64,000 nt of DNA. Source: Procambarus clarkii. Lineage: Eukaryota > Arthropoda > Malacostraca > Decapoda > Cambaridae. The stretch lies in contig NC_091177.1 of NCBI RefSeq assembly GCF_040958095.1, positions 852,501-916,500 of the forward strand, in the 5' to 3' direction. The translations under genes were made by a program, and so were the position numbers. The notes beneath the pieces are model-generated. The model saw only the letters and a program-made list of their open reading frames with translations, had not been told where the DNA came from and did no database searches. Shown here piece after piece: positions 22,244 through 35,336 of the stretch (its first letter is position 1; each line of letters opens with the position of its first letter).

Positions 22244-23518
22244 GTAACTTTTAAGACTCCTTCACCAGCCATATCTCCAAATCCATCTGAAGCCTCCAGT
22301 GACAGTCATCGTAGTCAGCTCTCCACACCACCATTACTGCCTCCCACTACGCAGCGGGATACCTTGTCAAGTTCTCCCATGCCTCATCATCTTGGACAAA
22401 TATACCAGATGAGCACACCTCAGGGACAAGGAACATCATTTGGACGGCAGAATCAAAGTACAGAAAGTAATTTTCCAAATCAACAACATCAACAGTTTGG
22501 AGGACAACCTCCTTGGGGAGGAGTAACCGGAATGAGTGGAAATATCCCATCTCAGCATGGTATGGGGCGTCCTCTTCATCAGCAAAATCAAGCAATGAAT
22601 TCTGGACCAAACTTCAATATGCAGAGAAATGGCAATGGGCCATCTCCACAAACTGTTTTGCAACAACTACAATCATCCACACCTAATCAGTCAGACATAC
22701 TGACAGCAGGAATATTTAACAGACCACCTCTTGAGGGCTTCCATCAACTTGGTGGACCAGTTCCACCAAGACCAGGAGTAGATATGCCTAACAGAATGAG
22801 GGAGCCGGCTCCCAGAATATTGGAAATGATGGGAATGACACGTGCACCTCCTTCATTTGGACCAGTGGAAGGCTTAAATAATGCATGCAGGATGCACCCT
22901 CCAGGCACAGACGGCCAAGGACTAGATAGTTCTCCTCGCATGACTCAGGCACCATTCAGGCCACATCAGGGCCAGCAGGAAATGGAGACAATTACGACTC
23001 AGGCCAAAATGAATCCTGTATCACATCCACTGCTCTCGCCTGGAGCTATGAATGCCCATCTTTTTGGTATTGACGGAAGGCAGAATGTCAGTGGATCTAG
23101 TGGTCCTGGAGTATCGGGTGGTCCAAGAAATGTATTTGGGGAAAGTGATGTAGGACCACCACGAGGTCCTGGACTCTCACCACCCATGGGTATGGGCTGG
23201 GGTCCAGGGCATAATGAAAGCAAAAGCTACCACATGAGTCACCCTCCTCCTACTTTGGCGAATCTTCTGCAACAACATGCTCAAGTTGATATGAGGCTCA
23301 ACTTACCATTAGATCATGGATCAGATCAACTTACTTCTGGGTTAGCCAGGCTACCTGGAGGGCCCTCTATACACAACCCTGCTATGAACACTCGCAGCCC
23401 TCCTGGTGTTGGCCCACTTGGCACTGTTCCTCTGAGCATGCTCTCCATGCCTTCCACTCAACCGCCAGGTTCCATACCTCACAGTCAGCCACCCAGAGGA
23501 CAACCATTCATGCAAGAG
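22244..23518 (+). CDS. Host gene internal exon B (425 codons, Pro/Gly/Gln/Met-rich)
   Basis: The acceptor is tgtttttacttttacag before 22244 and the donor is GAG|GTTAGT after 23518. The exon is 1,275 bp, open throughout and phase 0 at both ends. It opens with VTFKTPSPAISPNPSEASSD, then a long Ser/Pro/Gln/Gly/Met-rich region with short more structured islands: TVLQQLQSS near residue 133, RILEMMGMTRAPPSFGPVEG near 192, and PPPTLANLLQQHAQVDMRLN near 341. These Leu/Met islands in a disordered background look like short docking motifs. The base composition and codon use are unlike the surrounding AT-rich intron. The family is not recognised: a transcriptional coactivator or an mRNP scaffold would both fit. 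It is the strongest host coding signal in the window. Confidence 0.88.
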
Positions 23519-24369
23519 GTTAGTGAAATTTTTATTTTGTTATCATCCATACCCATATCCCATGTATCAGTTCTGTTTCCTCTAGGTATCAGCCTGGAGG
23601 AAATAGGAGAGTAATATATGAAAAGAAGGATAAAGATACATAACACAAAAAGATAACCATCCATTCTACATTTCTTTTACAGTGAACAGCATCACATGGA
23701 ATTAGTTCCATTATACACCAGCAAAGTATTCACAACATCACTGCACTACTTCATATGGCCTGGTGTAAAGTGTTTTCCATGAGCTGTTTAAAATGTTAAA
23801 AAATCACTCTGTCTTTTAACTGATTGGTTCCACAAAGCTTTATTCCCAATTACATGTGTGCTGTTCACTCAAGTCTCTGCTCCCTCACGCACATACACCA
23901 TGGGCTACCCATCTTGCCATCTTTCTACTATCAAATTTATTTCCATATTATTTCTTCACCACTTTATGATCCATTCATTCAGTATAACAAAATCATAAAA
24001 AAAACTCCCTCTCTCTTTTTTTTCCTCCCTCCCTCCCTCCTTTCCCCCCCCCCTCCCCAAGCTTATAATTTACCACCTTTTATACTTCACATGTTTCCAT
24101 GACATTTTTGTGTCCTCTTCTATGTCCTAACACAAGTAAATGCTTCTCAGAGTGTCCATTTCTTTTACTCTATTTCTTATGTATGGCTCCAGCTGAAACC
24201 CAAAATCAAAATTTTAAAAGCATTAATATACTTTTATCCTGGATATTTTACACTTGCTGCTAGATAAATGATTTTCATAATTCTTAATCATAATCATTTT
24301 ATCTGGAGGGATTGAAGAGTGGCTTGCTGTAGCTAGGAGTATTGAGCACTCCATACACATCACATCAGC
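23519..24369. other. Start of the 34-kb intron, no gene recognised
   Basis: The donor gttagt at 23519 is followed by AT-rich DNA and a pyrimidine-rich stretch (about 24005-24060). Frames continuing past the donor stop within about 100 bp. Confidence 0.6.
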
Positions 24370-25700
24370 CTTATGAGTTTGTAATAACCTACTGGAGACT
24401 GAAGCCAGAACCTGGGCCCTCATAGAGGTGCAGGGAGCAGAGGGACTGATACAGTCACCTTCACCAAGGAAGCATCCAGAAAGGAAACAAAGCCAAACAG
24501 ACAACTGCAGGATTCACAAAGAAAAGAACAAAGCAACAAATGACTAAGCAAACAATCTACCCAGGAGTCGGTTCGATGCCCTCTGTAATTGCAGCTGATC
24601 ACCGACAGGTGGCAGCACACTGCAAGCTGCCGTATTCCCATGTCAACTTTCCTCAGTCTATTTATCTGATGTCCAAATGTATGGATTGCTTGTTGAGTTG
24701 TGAGCCTTCCAGGTCCCAACTGTTCCTAGATAAGTGTTGGTCATCCTTTGGACTGTACAGTGAGGGACCCATTTGGTTGTGTCCTTGCTTTGGTGTTAGC
24801 TTCATGTGTGTGTGTTTGCAAGCCTCACTTGTTGTGTGGCTTGCATAGATACAAGTGTCTTTTTCTGGTGGGCAGCTCAGCCTTAATTCATTTATCTCGG
24901 GTGATCCACAGTGTCATTAAGTCTAGCCAGCCTGCAGGGGTACCCTTAGGGTCCTTGATATTCACAAATTTGCACCTCTGACTGCAGTATTTTCCAACAT
25001 GTTTTACACTGATATCTGTGCTCTGGAAGTCTAACAGGGTCTAAGTGGCTCAATACCTGCTCAATGTTTCAAGTCCCCTTTGGGCTTGTGTTGCTTTGGG
25101 TCAAATTTCCTGTCCTGGTGTCTCCTCTTTGATGGTGTGAGTGTCGCTCTCCTCCCTGATAAGTCCCTGTTTTCTTTTACACCATGGTTAGTTACAGAGA
25201 ACCACCATTTGGCGCCTCCAGAAAACTGGCATTGAATTGTAATGAAACTCCTCTTTCTGGTTGGGCCTCAGTGGCTTCCTGGTGCTCCCTCCCCCCTTCC
25301 AACCAGGTGCATCGAATTGTTGTCCTGGACTTCAGACTTAGGAACGTTGACATGGGAAGTCGGCAGTTTCCAGTGGTGCTGCCACATGTCGGAGATTACT
25401 GCTCATCCTTCTAGATGTTTCCTTGGTGAGAATAACAGTATATTGCCTTCCCCCCCCCCCCATCCTATTCCCCTGCACCTCTGTGCAAGGGCCAGGTTCA
25501 GGCTCTGGTCTCCTGTAGGCTATTACAGACTCCTAGGGCTGATGCGACTCGAGTGTGGAACTATCTTAGTACAGCTAGGTACAGGAAGCCATCAAGACCC
25601 AATGAGAAAGAGGTGTTTCATTACATTCAACACTGGTTTTTGGCTCGGGAACAGTTGGCCATGCCTTTCTAAAGTCTTGTTTTCCACCAGATACCTGTAT
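24370..25700 (+). mobile_element. Old DIRS-like retroelement fragment
   Basis: Phrases of the DIRS-like family at 45-57 kb recur in decayed form: gccagaacctgggccct near 24402 and a tcagagggact neighbourhood; a recombinase C-terminal echo near 24895-24980 (VIHSVIKSSQPAGVPLGSL against VIHRVIRYSQPVVYPRAHD in the better copy); and a terminal-like aattgtaatgaaactcc with cctcagtggcttcctgg near 25233-25280. Many stops and frameshifts. Edges are uncertain. Confidence 0.5.
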
Positions 25701-26649
25701 AGAGTTGCTTAAAACCAGAATACAATATTGGATTTCATATATCCTATGCAAAAGGTAAGGACTTTCTTAAAATATGCTATGTAGTAACTAAGACAGATAA
25801 AAAAAAAAGTAATATAATATTAGTTTAACGATGTATAATGAGGAATACTGTATAATGCATTCATTGTTTTGGCTAATATAATAATGATATAACAGGTCAG
25901 ATATATGGATGATACTTATAAGATGCAGTGTTATTGTATCACATTCATTGTAATATTAATGTAAATTTCTAATAGGTAACAGTGAGTAATATCATAACCT
26001 AAAACAGTATAGATATGACTTTCATAATGAAGTTAAACTAATTTTGTCTATGAAGTAGGGGATTCCATGTTATAATTTGACAAGATTGAGGCAATAAGAT
26101 GAAATATCTCCATATGCTCATAGACATGTCTTGGGGTTTCAAAAGGTCTTTTGAAATCTGTTACATTTAGAAATTATGATTATATTGTGATACAAAAAGC
26201 CATTTGGGTTTGAGTTTGAGCTGCAAAAGTGCAGGTGTATTTTGAAGTTTGACAGGCAGATCGTTCATGTATGTTGACTCGTGAAGTGGATGAACAGGTT
26301 AGACTGTGTGGGAAAGATGAGTGGGAGTGTCAGATTCATCCTGAATCTTAAGTGGTTCTAAGCATTTAATTTTGAGTATTAAGGAATTGGGGATAATGTT
26401 GTTTCGATGCTTGTATGCAAAGAGTGAAAATTAATAGTTTAATGGTGTCAAGTAAGTTAAATAGCAGGTATTGGTTCAATCTGTTCTTAAATTATATTAT
26501 TCTTAAAATTTTAATGTGAAACAAAGTGTTCTTATATAAGAAACACTGGTAGTGAGGCAATTATAGTACAAAAAGAAAGAATGGAGACGACTATAGTACA
26601 CAAAATTTAGTGTTGAATATGTGATATTTTCTCCAGTTTTGTAAAGCAT
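25701..26649. other. Intron, no gene recognised
   Basis: AT-rich sequence without open frames or clear repeat edges. Confidence 0.5.
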
Positions 26650-28480
26650 TGCCTGGCTCATACCTTAAGTGGGTTCTGAGAATTCTAATACTCCCAAGGT
26701 CTGACCTGGGGCCAGGGTTGATTTGTGGAAACTTGGTCTGGCACTTCTTGCAAGAAAGTGTCTATCTTTTTCTTGAAGGAGTTGGCTTTTGTTCCTGCAG
26801 TATTTCTTATGCTTCCTAGGATGGTACCACATAGCTGTGGACCTCTAATGCTCATACAGTGTTCTTTACTTGTGCCCATGGCACCTCTATTCTTCACTGG
26901 CTCTGTTCTGCATTTTTTAACATATCATTTGCTCCAGTATGTTATTTTACTGTGTGAATTTAGGACCTGGCCTTCCAGTATCTTTCATGTATATATTATA
27001 TGATACCTCTCTTGCCTCCTTTCTAGAGATTACACTTTTAAGGCATTGAGATGGTCCCAATAACTTATTATATCTATGCAGTACTTGCTGTATATGTTCT
27101 CAGTATTTCTATTTCAACAACCTCTCATGCTCTGAAAGGGGAAATGATAGTGAGCAGTGCTCAAGGTGGGATAGCACAAATGATTTGAATAGTAGGAGCA
27201 TTGTGGTGGAATTCCTGGATATGAAAGTTTTCATGATCCATCCTATCATTATCCTTGCTGATGCTATATGTGCTTGGTTATGCTTGCTAAACTTTAGATT
27301 ATCAGATATCATTATTCACTAATCATTTATGTGTTGTTTTCCTTCTATGAATAGATCTGATCACATCTTGTATTTTGTATTTCGTTTATGTTCTTAATTT
27401 TTATCATTCCTAAGTATGTGTATCTGCAATTTATCACTGTTAAACATCATGTTATTTTCCATTTCCCAACTGAAGACTTTATTGATATCAGCTTGTAGTT
27501 TTTCAACGTGTTCTACAGAAGTAATTTTCATGCTGATATTTGCACCTGCAAAGGATGACATGGAGCTTTGACTTGTATTTTTTACTATTTCTGATATGAG
27601 AAGGAGAAAAAGCAGCTTTCCTGGCCCATTCTTTACCAAACTCTTTGATCATTGAAGTGAAGCAAAGCTGGGTAAGGCCTGTCCCCTGGGGTACAAAGTT
27701 TTTCACTGTGATTGGACTTGATTTTATTTTAATGATTGTTACTCTTTTCATTCTGTTTGACAAATTTAATATTCATTGCTCTATTTCACCTGTTATTCCT
27801 ATTGATCTCATTTTATGGGCTGTCACTCCTTGATCACATTTATCAAATGCCTTTGTAAAGTCCCTGTATACCACATCCACATTTTATTTCTTGCCTAATG
27901 CTTCTGAGATTTTGTCATATTGATTGAGTACAGTAATTGCAAAAGGCAGGATTTTCCCATTCTAAATTCATGTTGTCTTGGGTTGTGAAGATCAATGTTC
28001 TCCATAAGGGTTGTGAAGATCATTGTTCTCCATAAAATTGGAGATCTGACTTCTAAATACTCTTGCAAAAATTTAATTATTAGTGTTATTGGTCTATAGT
28101 TTTTAGCCAAGGTTTTGCTACCTCCCTTATGTAAAAGAACTGTATCTGCTAATTTAAGTGCTTCAGGTATCTCCTCTGTATCCAAACCTTTTCTCAAAAC
28201 TTCACTGAGTGCTCATGCTTCTGGCACCTTACATTTTTTATAAATATGAAATTACAGGAATCTGAGCCTGGGCCGAAGTGCACGTTGTCAATTTCTCTTT
28301 CAAAGTCTGCTGTGCTCTTGTTAATATCAGTTACATTGTTGGGATTGGATATCGTTCATAAAGAAGCTGACTGGATCATCAACTTTCCTATTATTTATTG
28401 GGGTGCTAAACACAGCCTCATTTTATTTTTTAGGATTTCATTCCTAATACAATGAGCTTGCATAGTAGTATTGCATGGTT
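26650..28480 (-). mobile_element. LINE copy without the later insertions (same family as 60-63.6 kb)
   Basis: Read on the reverse strand from about 28380 down: FFMNDIQ, then ADFEREIDN joined to a GPGSD box near 28240; an RT start (IPEALKLADTVLLHKGGSKT, then AKNYRPITL); later ADINKVFSWEMENNMMFNSD near 27480; ASARIMIGWIMKTFISR near 27220; and a 3' part (GAMGTSKEHCMSIRGPQ, SIRNTAGTKANSFKKKID) ending near 26650. The order and sequence match the LINE at 60005-63640, but both of that copy's internal insertions are absent. Many stops; inactive and older. Confidence 0.8.
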
Positions 28481-28925
28481 GATATAATCAAATGCTTTAC
28501 TCAGATATAGAAAGACAGCTATTATAGTTTTATTTTGGTCGAAATCATTCTATATGCCCTTGTAAAATTTTGTTACATCTTTTCTATGTTTCTTCCTTTT
28601 TTTTAAACCATATTGGTCATGTGACAATAAGTTATGGGTATTTTTAGGTGATCAAGTCAATTGACAACTTTCTCTTATATTGTACTAACTGCTGAAACGA
28701 TAGATACTTATTGATTGTGATGATATCTATCCCAGTTGAGCACAAGTTTCTGGCCCCACATTGGGTGCCAGATGTGAAATATATATATCTAGTTTCCTTA
28801 TACAAATCTAGCCCGACGAGTGGATGCCAGATGTGAGAATGTCTCATATGAGATATAGACGAGAGCAAACACCAGAATCCAATTACCTGATGATCCAGTC
28901 ACTAGGTCATTGACTCCTCAATTGC
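28481..28925. other. Intron, no gene recognised
   Basis: AT-rich. May include more decayed LINE upstream of the RT near 28500-28650 (cagatatagaaagacagct, in reverse). Nothing decisive. Confidence 0.4.
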
Positions 28926-29190
28926 TTACCTGGTTGATACCTGGTTGATGGGGTTCTGGGAGTTCTTCTATTCCCCAAGCCCGGCCCGAGGCCAGGCTCG
29001 ACTTGTGAGAGTTTGGTCCACCAGGCTGTTGCTTGGAGCGGCCCGCAGGCCCACATACCCACCACAGCTCGGTTGGTTCGGCACTCCTTGGAGGAATAAA
29101 TCTAGTTTCCTCTTGAAAATGTCCATGGTTGTTCCGGCAATATTTCTTATGCTTGTAGCAATCTTGAGGGTAGTCAATGGGTCCTCACAC
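28926..29190 (-). mobile_element. LINE 3' end (AAPSNSLVDQ family), second fragment
   Basis: The reverse strand gives IATSIRNIAGTTMDIFKRKL, then FLQGVPNQPSCGGYVGLRAA and SNSLVDQTLTSRAWPRAGLG with a stop, followed by a ggttgatacct terminal microsatellite. It closely matches the end of the LINE at 63430-63640. It is strongly 5'-truncated, the usual outcome of incomplete target-primed reverse transcription. Confidence 0.85.
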
Positions 29191-29980
29191 CAAATTTAGT
29201 ATTTAGGTAATGATTAGGTTCAATCCCAAGAGCCAACACCACTCAATTTCACAAAATAAGGTTGTAGCTTGTAGCAGGGCACTCATAGGGGGGCAGTAGT
29301 CTTTTTAAAGGCATGACATAAAGACACGTTTACATTAATAACAAATGTATTCAACAAACTTACTGACTAATACAAAACAATAACACATTGATGTTACGTT
29401 AATCTCTTTAGTTACCTTGACAGCTACTCAATTGCCAATGCAGCAGGAATTTATCTCACTGCTATCGGCTGGTAAAATCACAAGAACACGTCTCAGGGCC
29501 CTCCTGCTGGGCAAGAACAACCGTGAACTAACTGAACACTGGTGCTCACTCAGACTCAATTGCAATCAACTCTTTCAGTAGCAAAACAATCAAACAACAA
29601 ATCAATTAAAACAATTAAAACAGTGCAAATCTTGTCACTAAGACAGTCTACAGTAAATCAAATTACTGTAATTACATTAACACACATCCTTTGGATGGTA
29701 ATCAAATCACAATACCTGTAGTTAATTAATTACGTTAATGATTGTCACAGACTTAATTACAGTACCTTAATTCATTATGGTAATTATGTTAATTACTATC
29801 ACTCAGACAGCTAACCAATCTAAGACAATTTACATTTAGTACAATCTGTCACTCAGACAGCTAATCAAACAAACAGTAACTCTTTACTCTAATTACCCTG
29901 TCACCAAGACAATTAAACAATCATTGATAATTACTTTAACAATCTGTCACATAGACATCAACCAAGATGAATTACGTTAA
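29191..29980. repeat. AT-rich stretch with degenerate gtcac-agaca repeats
   Basis: Variants of tctgtcactcagacagctaa recur near 29635, 29800, 29848, 29910 and 29945, separated by 35-165 bp of AATTA-rich sequence. It looks like a decayed tandem array. No coding potential is seen. Confidence 0.5.
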
Positions 29981-29984
29981 TTAA

Positions 29985-31205
29985 CCCTTAAGCTGCGCAA
30001 TACTTACATAGGCGATGGGAGTAACTGTCACAAATTGCGCAATCATACATAGGCAATTGAGGGTTCCGTCCCGCAGCTACACGGGGGTCACATAGGCTGC
30101 CTCGGGGCTCTAGTAAACAAATGCGATTTAAAAAAAAAATTGTGGGCAACATTTGTGGGTGTGAGAGCCTCTGACCTGAGTGAGTAACCAAGGCTGGTCC
30201 ACGCAGCATGAGCTCACAGCACTGCTGTTTAGCTTGTGACCACAGCATCACCTAAAAATGTTTAAATACTGTATATATGTAACTGCTATTATTTAGCGAT
30301 GATAGTATTACCGAAGACCCCTGACTGTGATAAAAATGACCAGGATTTTGATACTAGCAGGATTGTGGTGATAATTAGCGCTGTGCGTAGTATGGTGGGA
30401 GGAGTAATGCTTAAGGATGGAGGGATGTAGTGGTTGTCTGGTGACTGTGTGGCCACCTGTTATTGTCTGAACTCACCATACCAGCTTAGTGGTTCGCAAT
30501 GGTGAACACAAATGTAGATAATTATATATAGCATGTGTGTAATAACAGTAAAAGGAGTTAGGGCGGTGGCGTCGTCTGGTAGCTGCTGTGTCACTTGTGA
30601 AACAGTTTTTTGTAGCCACTATGTTGTTTGGACACTATACCAGCTTAGTTGTACAGTTATGGTGAATAAAACATGTAGATACTTGTATATAATGTGTGTA
30701 TATAGTGTAAAATCATCACAAACAGTATAGTAGGAGGAGGAATGTTGGCGAGTGAGGGAGAGAGCGTCAGCTGACTGTGTGGTGATCTCAATTATTGTCT
30801 AAACTCACCTTACCAGCTTAGTTGTACAGTTGGTTCACATATTTTATTATATAAATATGTCACACTATACACTATTGAATAATATTACTGCCCTTCCTCC
30901 AAAAAAAAAAAAACAAAAAAAAAAATCAGACACATTGAAATAATTACGTAATAATGTCTTTGTGGTAACTCCTGTCTGTCAGCGCCAGTGAAGCAGACTT
31001 CCATAGGACGCCTAGTCTGTCAATGCCTCAGTTTTTCCAGACTTCCCCGCCCTATTGCGGCTAAAATATGTCACCTACGATTTTTTAATTATTTTCCTGT
31101 GATCAGGGAACACAAATAAACAAAACTTGTGACAAAAAAAAATTATTTTTTTATTTATTGTGCCTGGCAGTGTTGAAGGCCATTAGGTCCATAACAGCAT
31201 AAGGG
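29985..31205. mobile_element. TTAA-flanked CCCTTA element with internal tandem repeats (1,221 bp)
   Basis: Perfect TTAA lies at 29981-29984 and 31206-31209. The terminal inverted repeats are cccttaagctg on the left and the complement of cccttatgctg on the right. Three diverged internal units contain ccagcttagt (30481, 30640, 30813) with a tggtgaa-aaatgtagata context, so spacing is 159-173 bp. No transposase frame. TTAA target and CCCTTA ends fit a piggyBac-like non-autonomous element. It is a different family from the CACTTT elements but has the same plan. Confidence 0.75.
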
Positions 31206-31209
31206 TTAA

Positions 31210-33053
31210 GCTATCAAACAGACAACTAGTAATAAGATATCACTTGTTCCCTACAATCACAACACAATATACTCACTACACTTCACAAACAAATGCCCAA
31301 CAGTATACATACCACTTATCACAATATAAAGTAATCACTTGAATATTAATAGTAATAATATTAGGGTATCAGATAAACAAACTCACTCAAATGACTTACA
31401 AAATCTCTGGTTCTCTGGAACGAAATAGAAACATCACATGGAAATTATGTCAATACGTATCGGTATCATTAAACCGTACACTCAAAATACACACTCAGCA
31501 TAACACAGACTATATGTGTGGAAATGTGTAATACATACACTCAGTCAGCAACGAATTACAGGAATCGCGCAGACACGCTGTAATCGACAACTGTTCCGGG
31601 TTTCCTCGACCACGCTTCTCACACTCGTTGCAGGTGATTACAAGACAATGTCTGGTCGGTGGGTTGATATCAAATCATCACTAGGAAACCTCAGTAATAA
31701 AACAGAAAATATATTTGTACTCACTTAAAATACCGGCCTTTGTCACTCAACCATACAAACATACAACAGTTTGACTTTGTAGAAGCTTTGATGATCTTTC
31801 TCCAGCAAAATTCCGCATAGTGTAAATCATGCGAGATATCAATGACACAGGGTGGCAGGTGCAGATATACAAGCTTCGATTGCATGTTGTTACATGCATA
31901 TAATGATGACCCACACAGGTGGCATTTGTAGACAAGTGGTGTACACTCTTCAAGCAAAGGACCACACGTGGTTTACATGCGAGAAACACATGGGTGACCA
32001 GGTGGTGAGGTGTGGCTGACAAGTCAGACGCACAGGGCGGGTAGCGTGTCATTAACAGCTGGGTGGTAGGTGACAAACTCACACCGGGTGGTGAGCATGC
32101 TTGCTCACACTGGGTGGCGGCACGGAGTTTTGGGCGGCAAACACAAAAGTCCACAAGTACGTCAAAAGTACATATTTCTCACTCGGAGAAATTGACAGCA
32201 CACAGTGGGATCAATGCTTATCTACTTCAGATTACTCTAGTGGCAATTGGCTCACAGATGTCAGCGATAAAAGCAGATGAACTGTCTGTTGCACTGACAG
32301 ATGCAAAAGAGTGGCAGTCTGTTGCATCTGGGGATGAACTCACATGGAGGCACAACTTTCTCTTATGTCTTATTACTCGTATATCGCTAATTTCAATCTT
32401 CATGAGACTGGATTCTGCAGGCGGACGTGCAAGATGAAATGTTAATAACGAGATTTGGATTAACATCGTGTTAACGGAGATCTGTACTATTGGTCGATAG
32501 CACAGTCTTTCACGTCCTACACAGACAAGTGACTACTTCCAAATGTTATTGGTGGCATGGTGTGGGTCACCTCTCAGCTTCCCTCCTTACCATATAAGCC
32601 AGGCCAATGAGCACCAGGCCCTGAGAACCAACCAATTGGAACCCTGCCCTCCGGTGGTGTGATGCCGTGACATCAGGACCCAGGCCTAGGCTTGAACAAG
32701 AGGGCCTTGTAATTCAAAACCCCAGGCCTAATCTCAAGGCTCCGGAGTTCCCTCTTGACTCTTTCTGGATATTTCATCCCGTGGGTTTTTTGGGCTGTAA
32801 TACATATTACACCTTGCTGTAATTTCTGAATACAAGTACCTACGTCAGCCAATGTGGTACCTCTGGAATCCTGATGACGAGAGCTGTCGCCAGATACCCA
32901 ACAAGGCAGGGTCAAGTTTCCAAATAAAGAAACTGGACTCAGTACACACACACTGTGCACTTAGTGAGGGTTTAAAAATGATGGTGTGCACTCTACATCA
33001 CACATTTAAGATAGCTGGTAATCCATTCCCTTACATCGATATATAATTGTCAT
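31210..33053. other. Intron, no gene recognised
   Basis: Includes a less AT-rich stretch (about 31900-32450) with repeated tgggtggtaggtgac/ccgggtggtgagcatgc-type phrases near 31990-32120, perhaps a short degenerate tandem repeat. Open frames there are short and unremarkable. Confidence 0.45.
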
Positions 33054-33055
33054 TA

Positions 33056-33288
33056 CAGTGGAACCTCGAGTGACGAGCGACTTCAGTTATGAGTGTTTAG
33101 AGTAACGAGTGAGTCACTCGCAGAAAATTTGTCTCAATTAACGAGCAAACCACATGGTGCTTCCCTAGCGTTCCCACTGGTTCTTGAACGCCTCCGACGA
33201 CAGTGTTGTTGTTGTATCGCAAGACGAGCGTTTCACATAACGAGCTCGGTGCCGGAATGGATTAAATTCGTTAATCGAGACGCCACTG
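33056..33288. mobile_element. Tigger-like MITE (233 bp)
   Basis: It starts CAGTGGAACCTCGAGTGACG and ends with the complement of CAGTGGCGTCTCGATTAACG, flanked by TA on both sides (33054-33055 and 33289-33290). TA target and CAGTG-type ends with a CCTCG core are typical of pogo/Tigger elements. There is no transposase, so it is non-autonomous. Confidence 0.85.
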
Positions 33289-33290
33289 TA

Positions 33291-35336
33291 ATTGTGAAAC
33301 TTTAATCTTTTATACATAAAAATGATTTTTTATAATCTTGTTTAAGTAAGGGATCTTGCGTTGTGACATTAATATATTGCAGAGGAAAGCTAGCACATAT
33401 TTAAGCCTGTTAATATTATATGTATTTAATAATTATAATTGAAAAAAATATGTTAAACGAAACTACTAGTTTTAAAGACATACCTGTGGTAGTGATGGCC
33501 TCTGGTAAGTGGGGGGGGGGGGTGAAGCAGTTCAAACAGGCATGATGGAGGGAAGATGAAGGGAAAAAGTTGTCTTCTCTTAAGATATTGTGGATTACTG
33601 GATTGCCTGTATCAATTAGGTTTTTATTTATTTATTTATAAATAAAATAAATCACCTACTTATAAATAGGTGATAAAAAGCAATTGACGGTATCTAAGCC
33701 ATTCTGAGGAAAGTTGCTAGAGAGGGTGGTTACCATAGAACTTTATTAGCTGTTGAAGAAATTAGCAATTGTTGTCAGGTCAGGTCAGAGTTGGATCAAT
33801 CATGAATGATTTACCATGTGGTTTCCTTTTGAGAACTTCACAAATTACTTTCCAAGTTGCTATACTGTCACCAGAGGCTCATTCAATCTTTTATTTGTAG
33901 TAATCTCTCTCGGTTTCCTTGAATATTATGTTAAGATAGTTATTCTCCAGTTCTGTGCATTTAAATTAATTATCAATAATGTGTGTATGTGTATAAGTAA
34001 CTGTATGCATTTGCGTGTGGTAAGGAATAAATGTGAGATGCAAAGCCAGTATTGCACGGACTTGTTTAAAAATTAGTGCACATGTTTGGCGAGATGAGGA
34101 AGTGACATGTGTAGTTGAGGACAGGAAAAAAACGGGTATTCTGTAGATGCAAACTGGAATGGAAAGATAGATAAGAAAGAAGGAGTATGACGAGACATCA
34201 AAATTTGTGTGAAAACCTTACTAGGAGAACTGATGAATGAATTTCAAATGTGAACATTATTTGTTTTACTAATGTGAGAAGAGAGCAAGATACAGTAGAA
34301 AAATCTCAGAAGATATACATATATACTGCATATGTATCAATGGAGCAGATACGTGTACCAGCAGAAGCTAAAATAGAGGGAGGCCGTATTTATAAGGTAT
34401 GGAGAAACCAAGCCGAGAGCAAACTATTGGAGGCGACACTTTATCAGTAAGAGCTTTATCAGGAAATCTCTAAGCTTTATCAGTTCAGAAATCTCTTGAA
34501 CTTTTTTTTCTTCAAGTGCAAAAAAAGTAGTAGAGTATTGTGCTAGGTGAATGGAAATAAACTATGGGTGTGCTTATATTATACAATTGTATGAACAGTG
34601 AGTGTAAGAACTATAAAGACATTCATGTATTAAGTGCAGTAGGCAAAGTGAATGGCAATAGTTATTGTTGCTATTTATCAATTATAATTCAAATTTATAA
34701 AGGGGTCATAATTTCATGACAATGTCACATACCCCCAAGATTTCCTTATGTACCTTGGGTTGAGACCCCTGCCTTTAGAAAATTACTTTATCTGATATCT
34801 GTAATCATTACCACTTGACTGGAAACCATCTCACTTACACTATCGTCACCATTTGGATGTCTTCCTACTAGCTTGGCAGTTTAGAATCACTTCACATTTT
34901 ACAAATAACTGCTGCATACTCAGTTCAACCCCCCAATATTCACCCATTAAGTTGTTGTTTATGTGTGACTATTGGCTGTAAGGGTTGTCCATTACTTTCA
35001 CTGTTTCTAATCATTTTAATTTAACTATTGCAACATTAAATTAATTTAAATTCAAATATAAATCCTTTTGGTAGATATTTTAGCTCAATATTTAATTGTT
35101 CTTATTTGTATCACTAATAATGTGTACGTACAGGGCAGTCTTTGTAATCTTTAACTGGGTTATCTGAAGAAAAGCTAATCTAGATAATGTTTGTTTAGGT
35201 AATCATTTGTCATATTATTTTTTGAAGCTTTTTCAGATTTAAACGAAATTTTGTTGGTATTTGGGGCTGAGCACAAATTTATGTAAAAGATAAATGTAAA
35301 TATCTTCAGTAAATTTATTAAAAATATATTACAGCA
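33291..35336. other. Intron, no gene recognised
   Basis: AT-rich throughout with a G run at about 33510-33521. Short open stretches (for example 33816-34076) lack motifs. No repeat edges are seen. Confidence 0.5.

Noticed and set aside
22226-23614. Exon B read as a complete 462-codon gene
   Set aside because: The start would be a TTG inside the pyrimidine tract, and the last 32 codons read through a donor site. Splice signals at 22243 and 23519 fit better.
30898-30925. Poly-A stretch as a processed retrocopy tail
   Set aside because: No coding sequence precedes it. It lies inside the TTAA element and is simple-sequence DNA.
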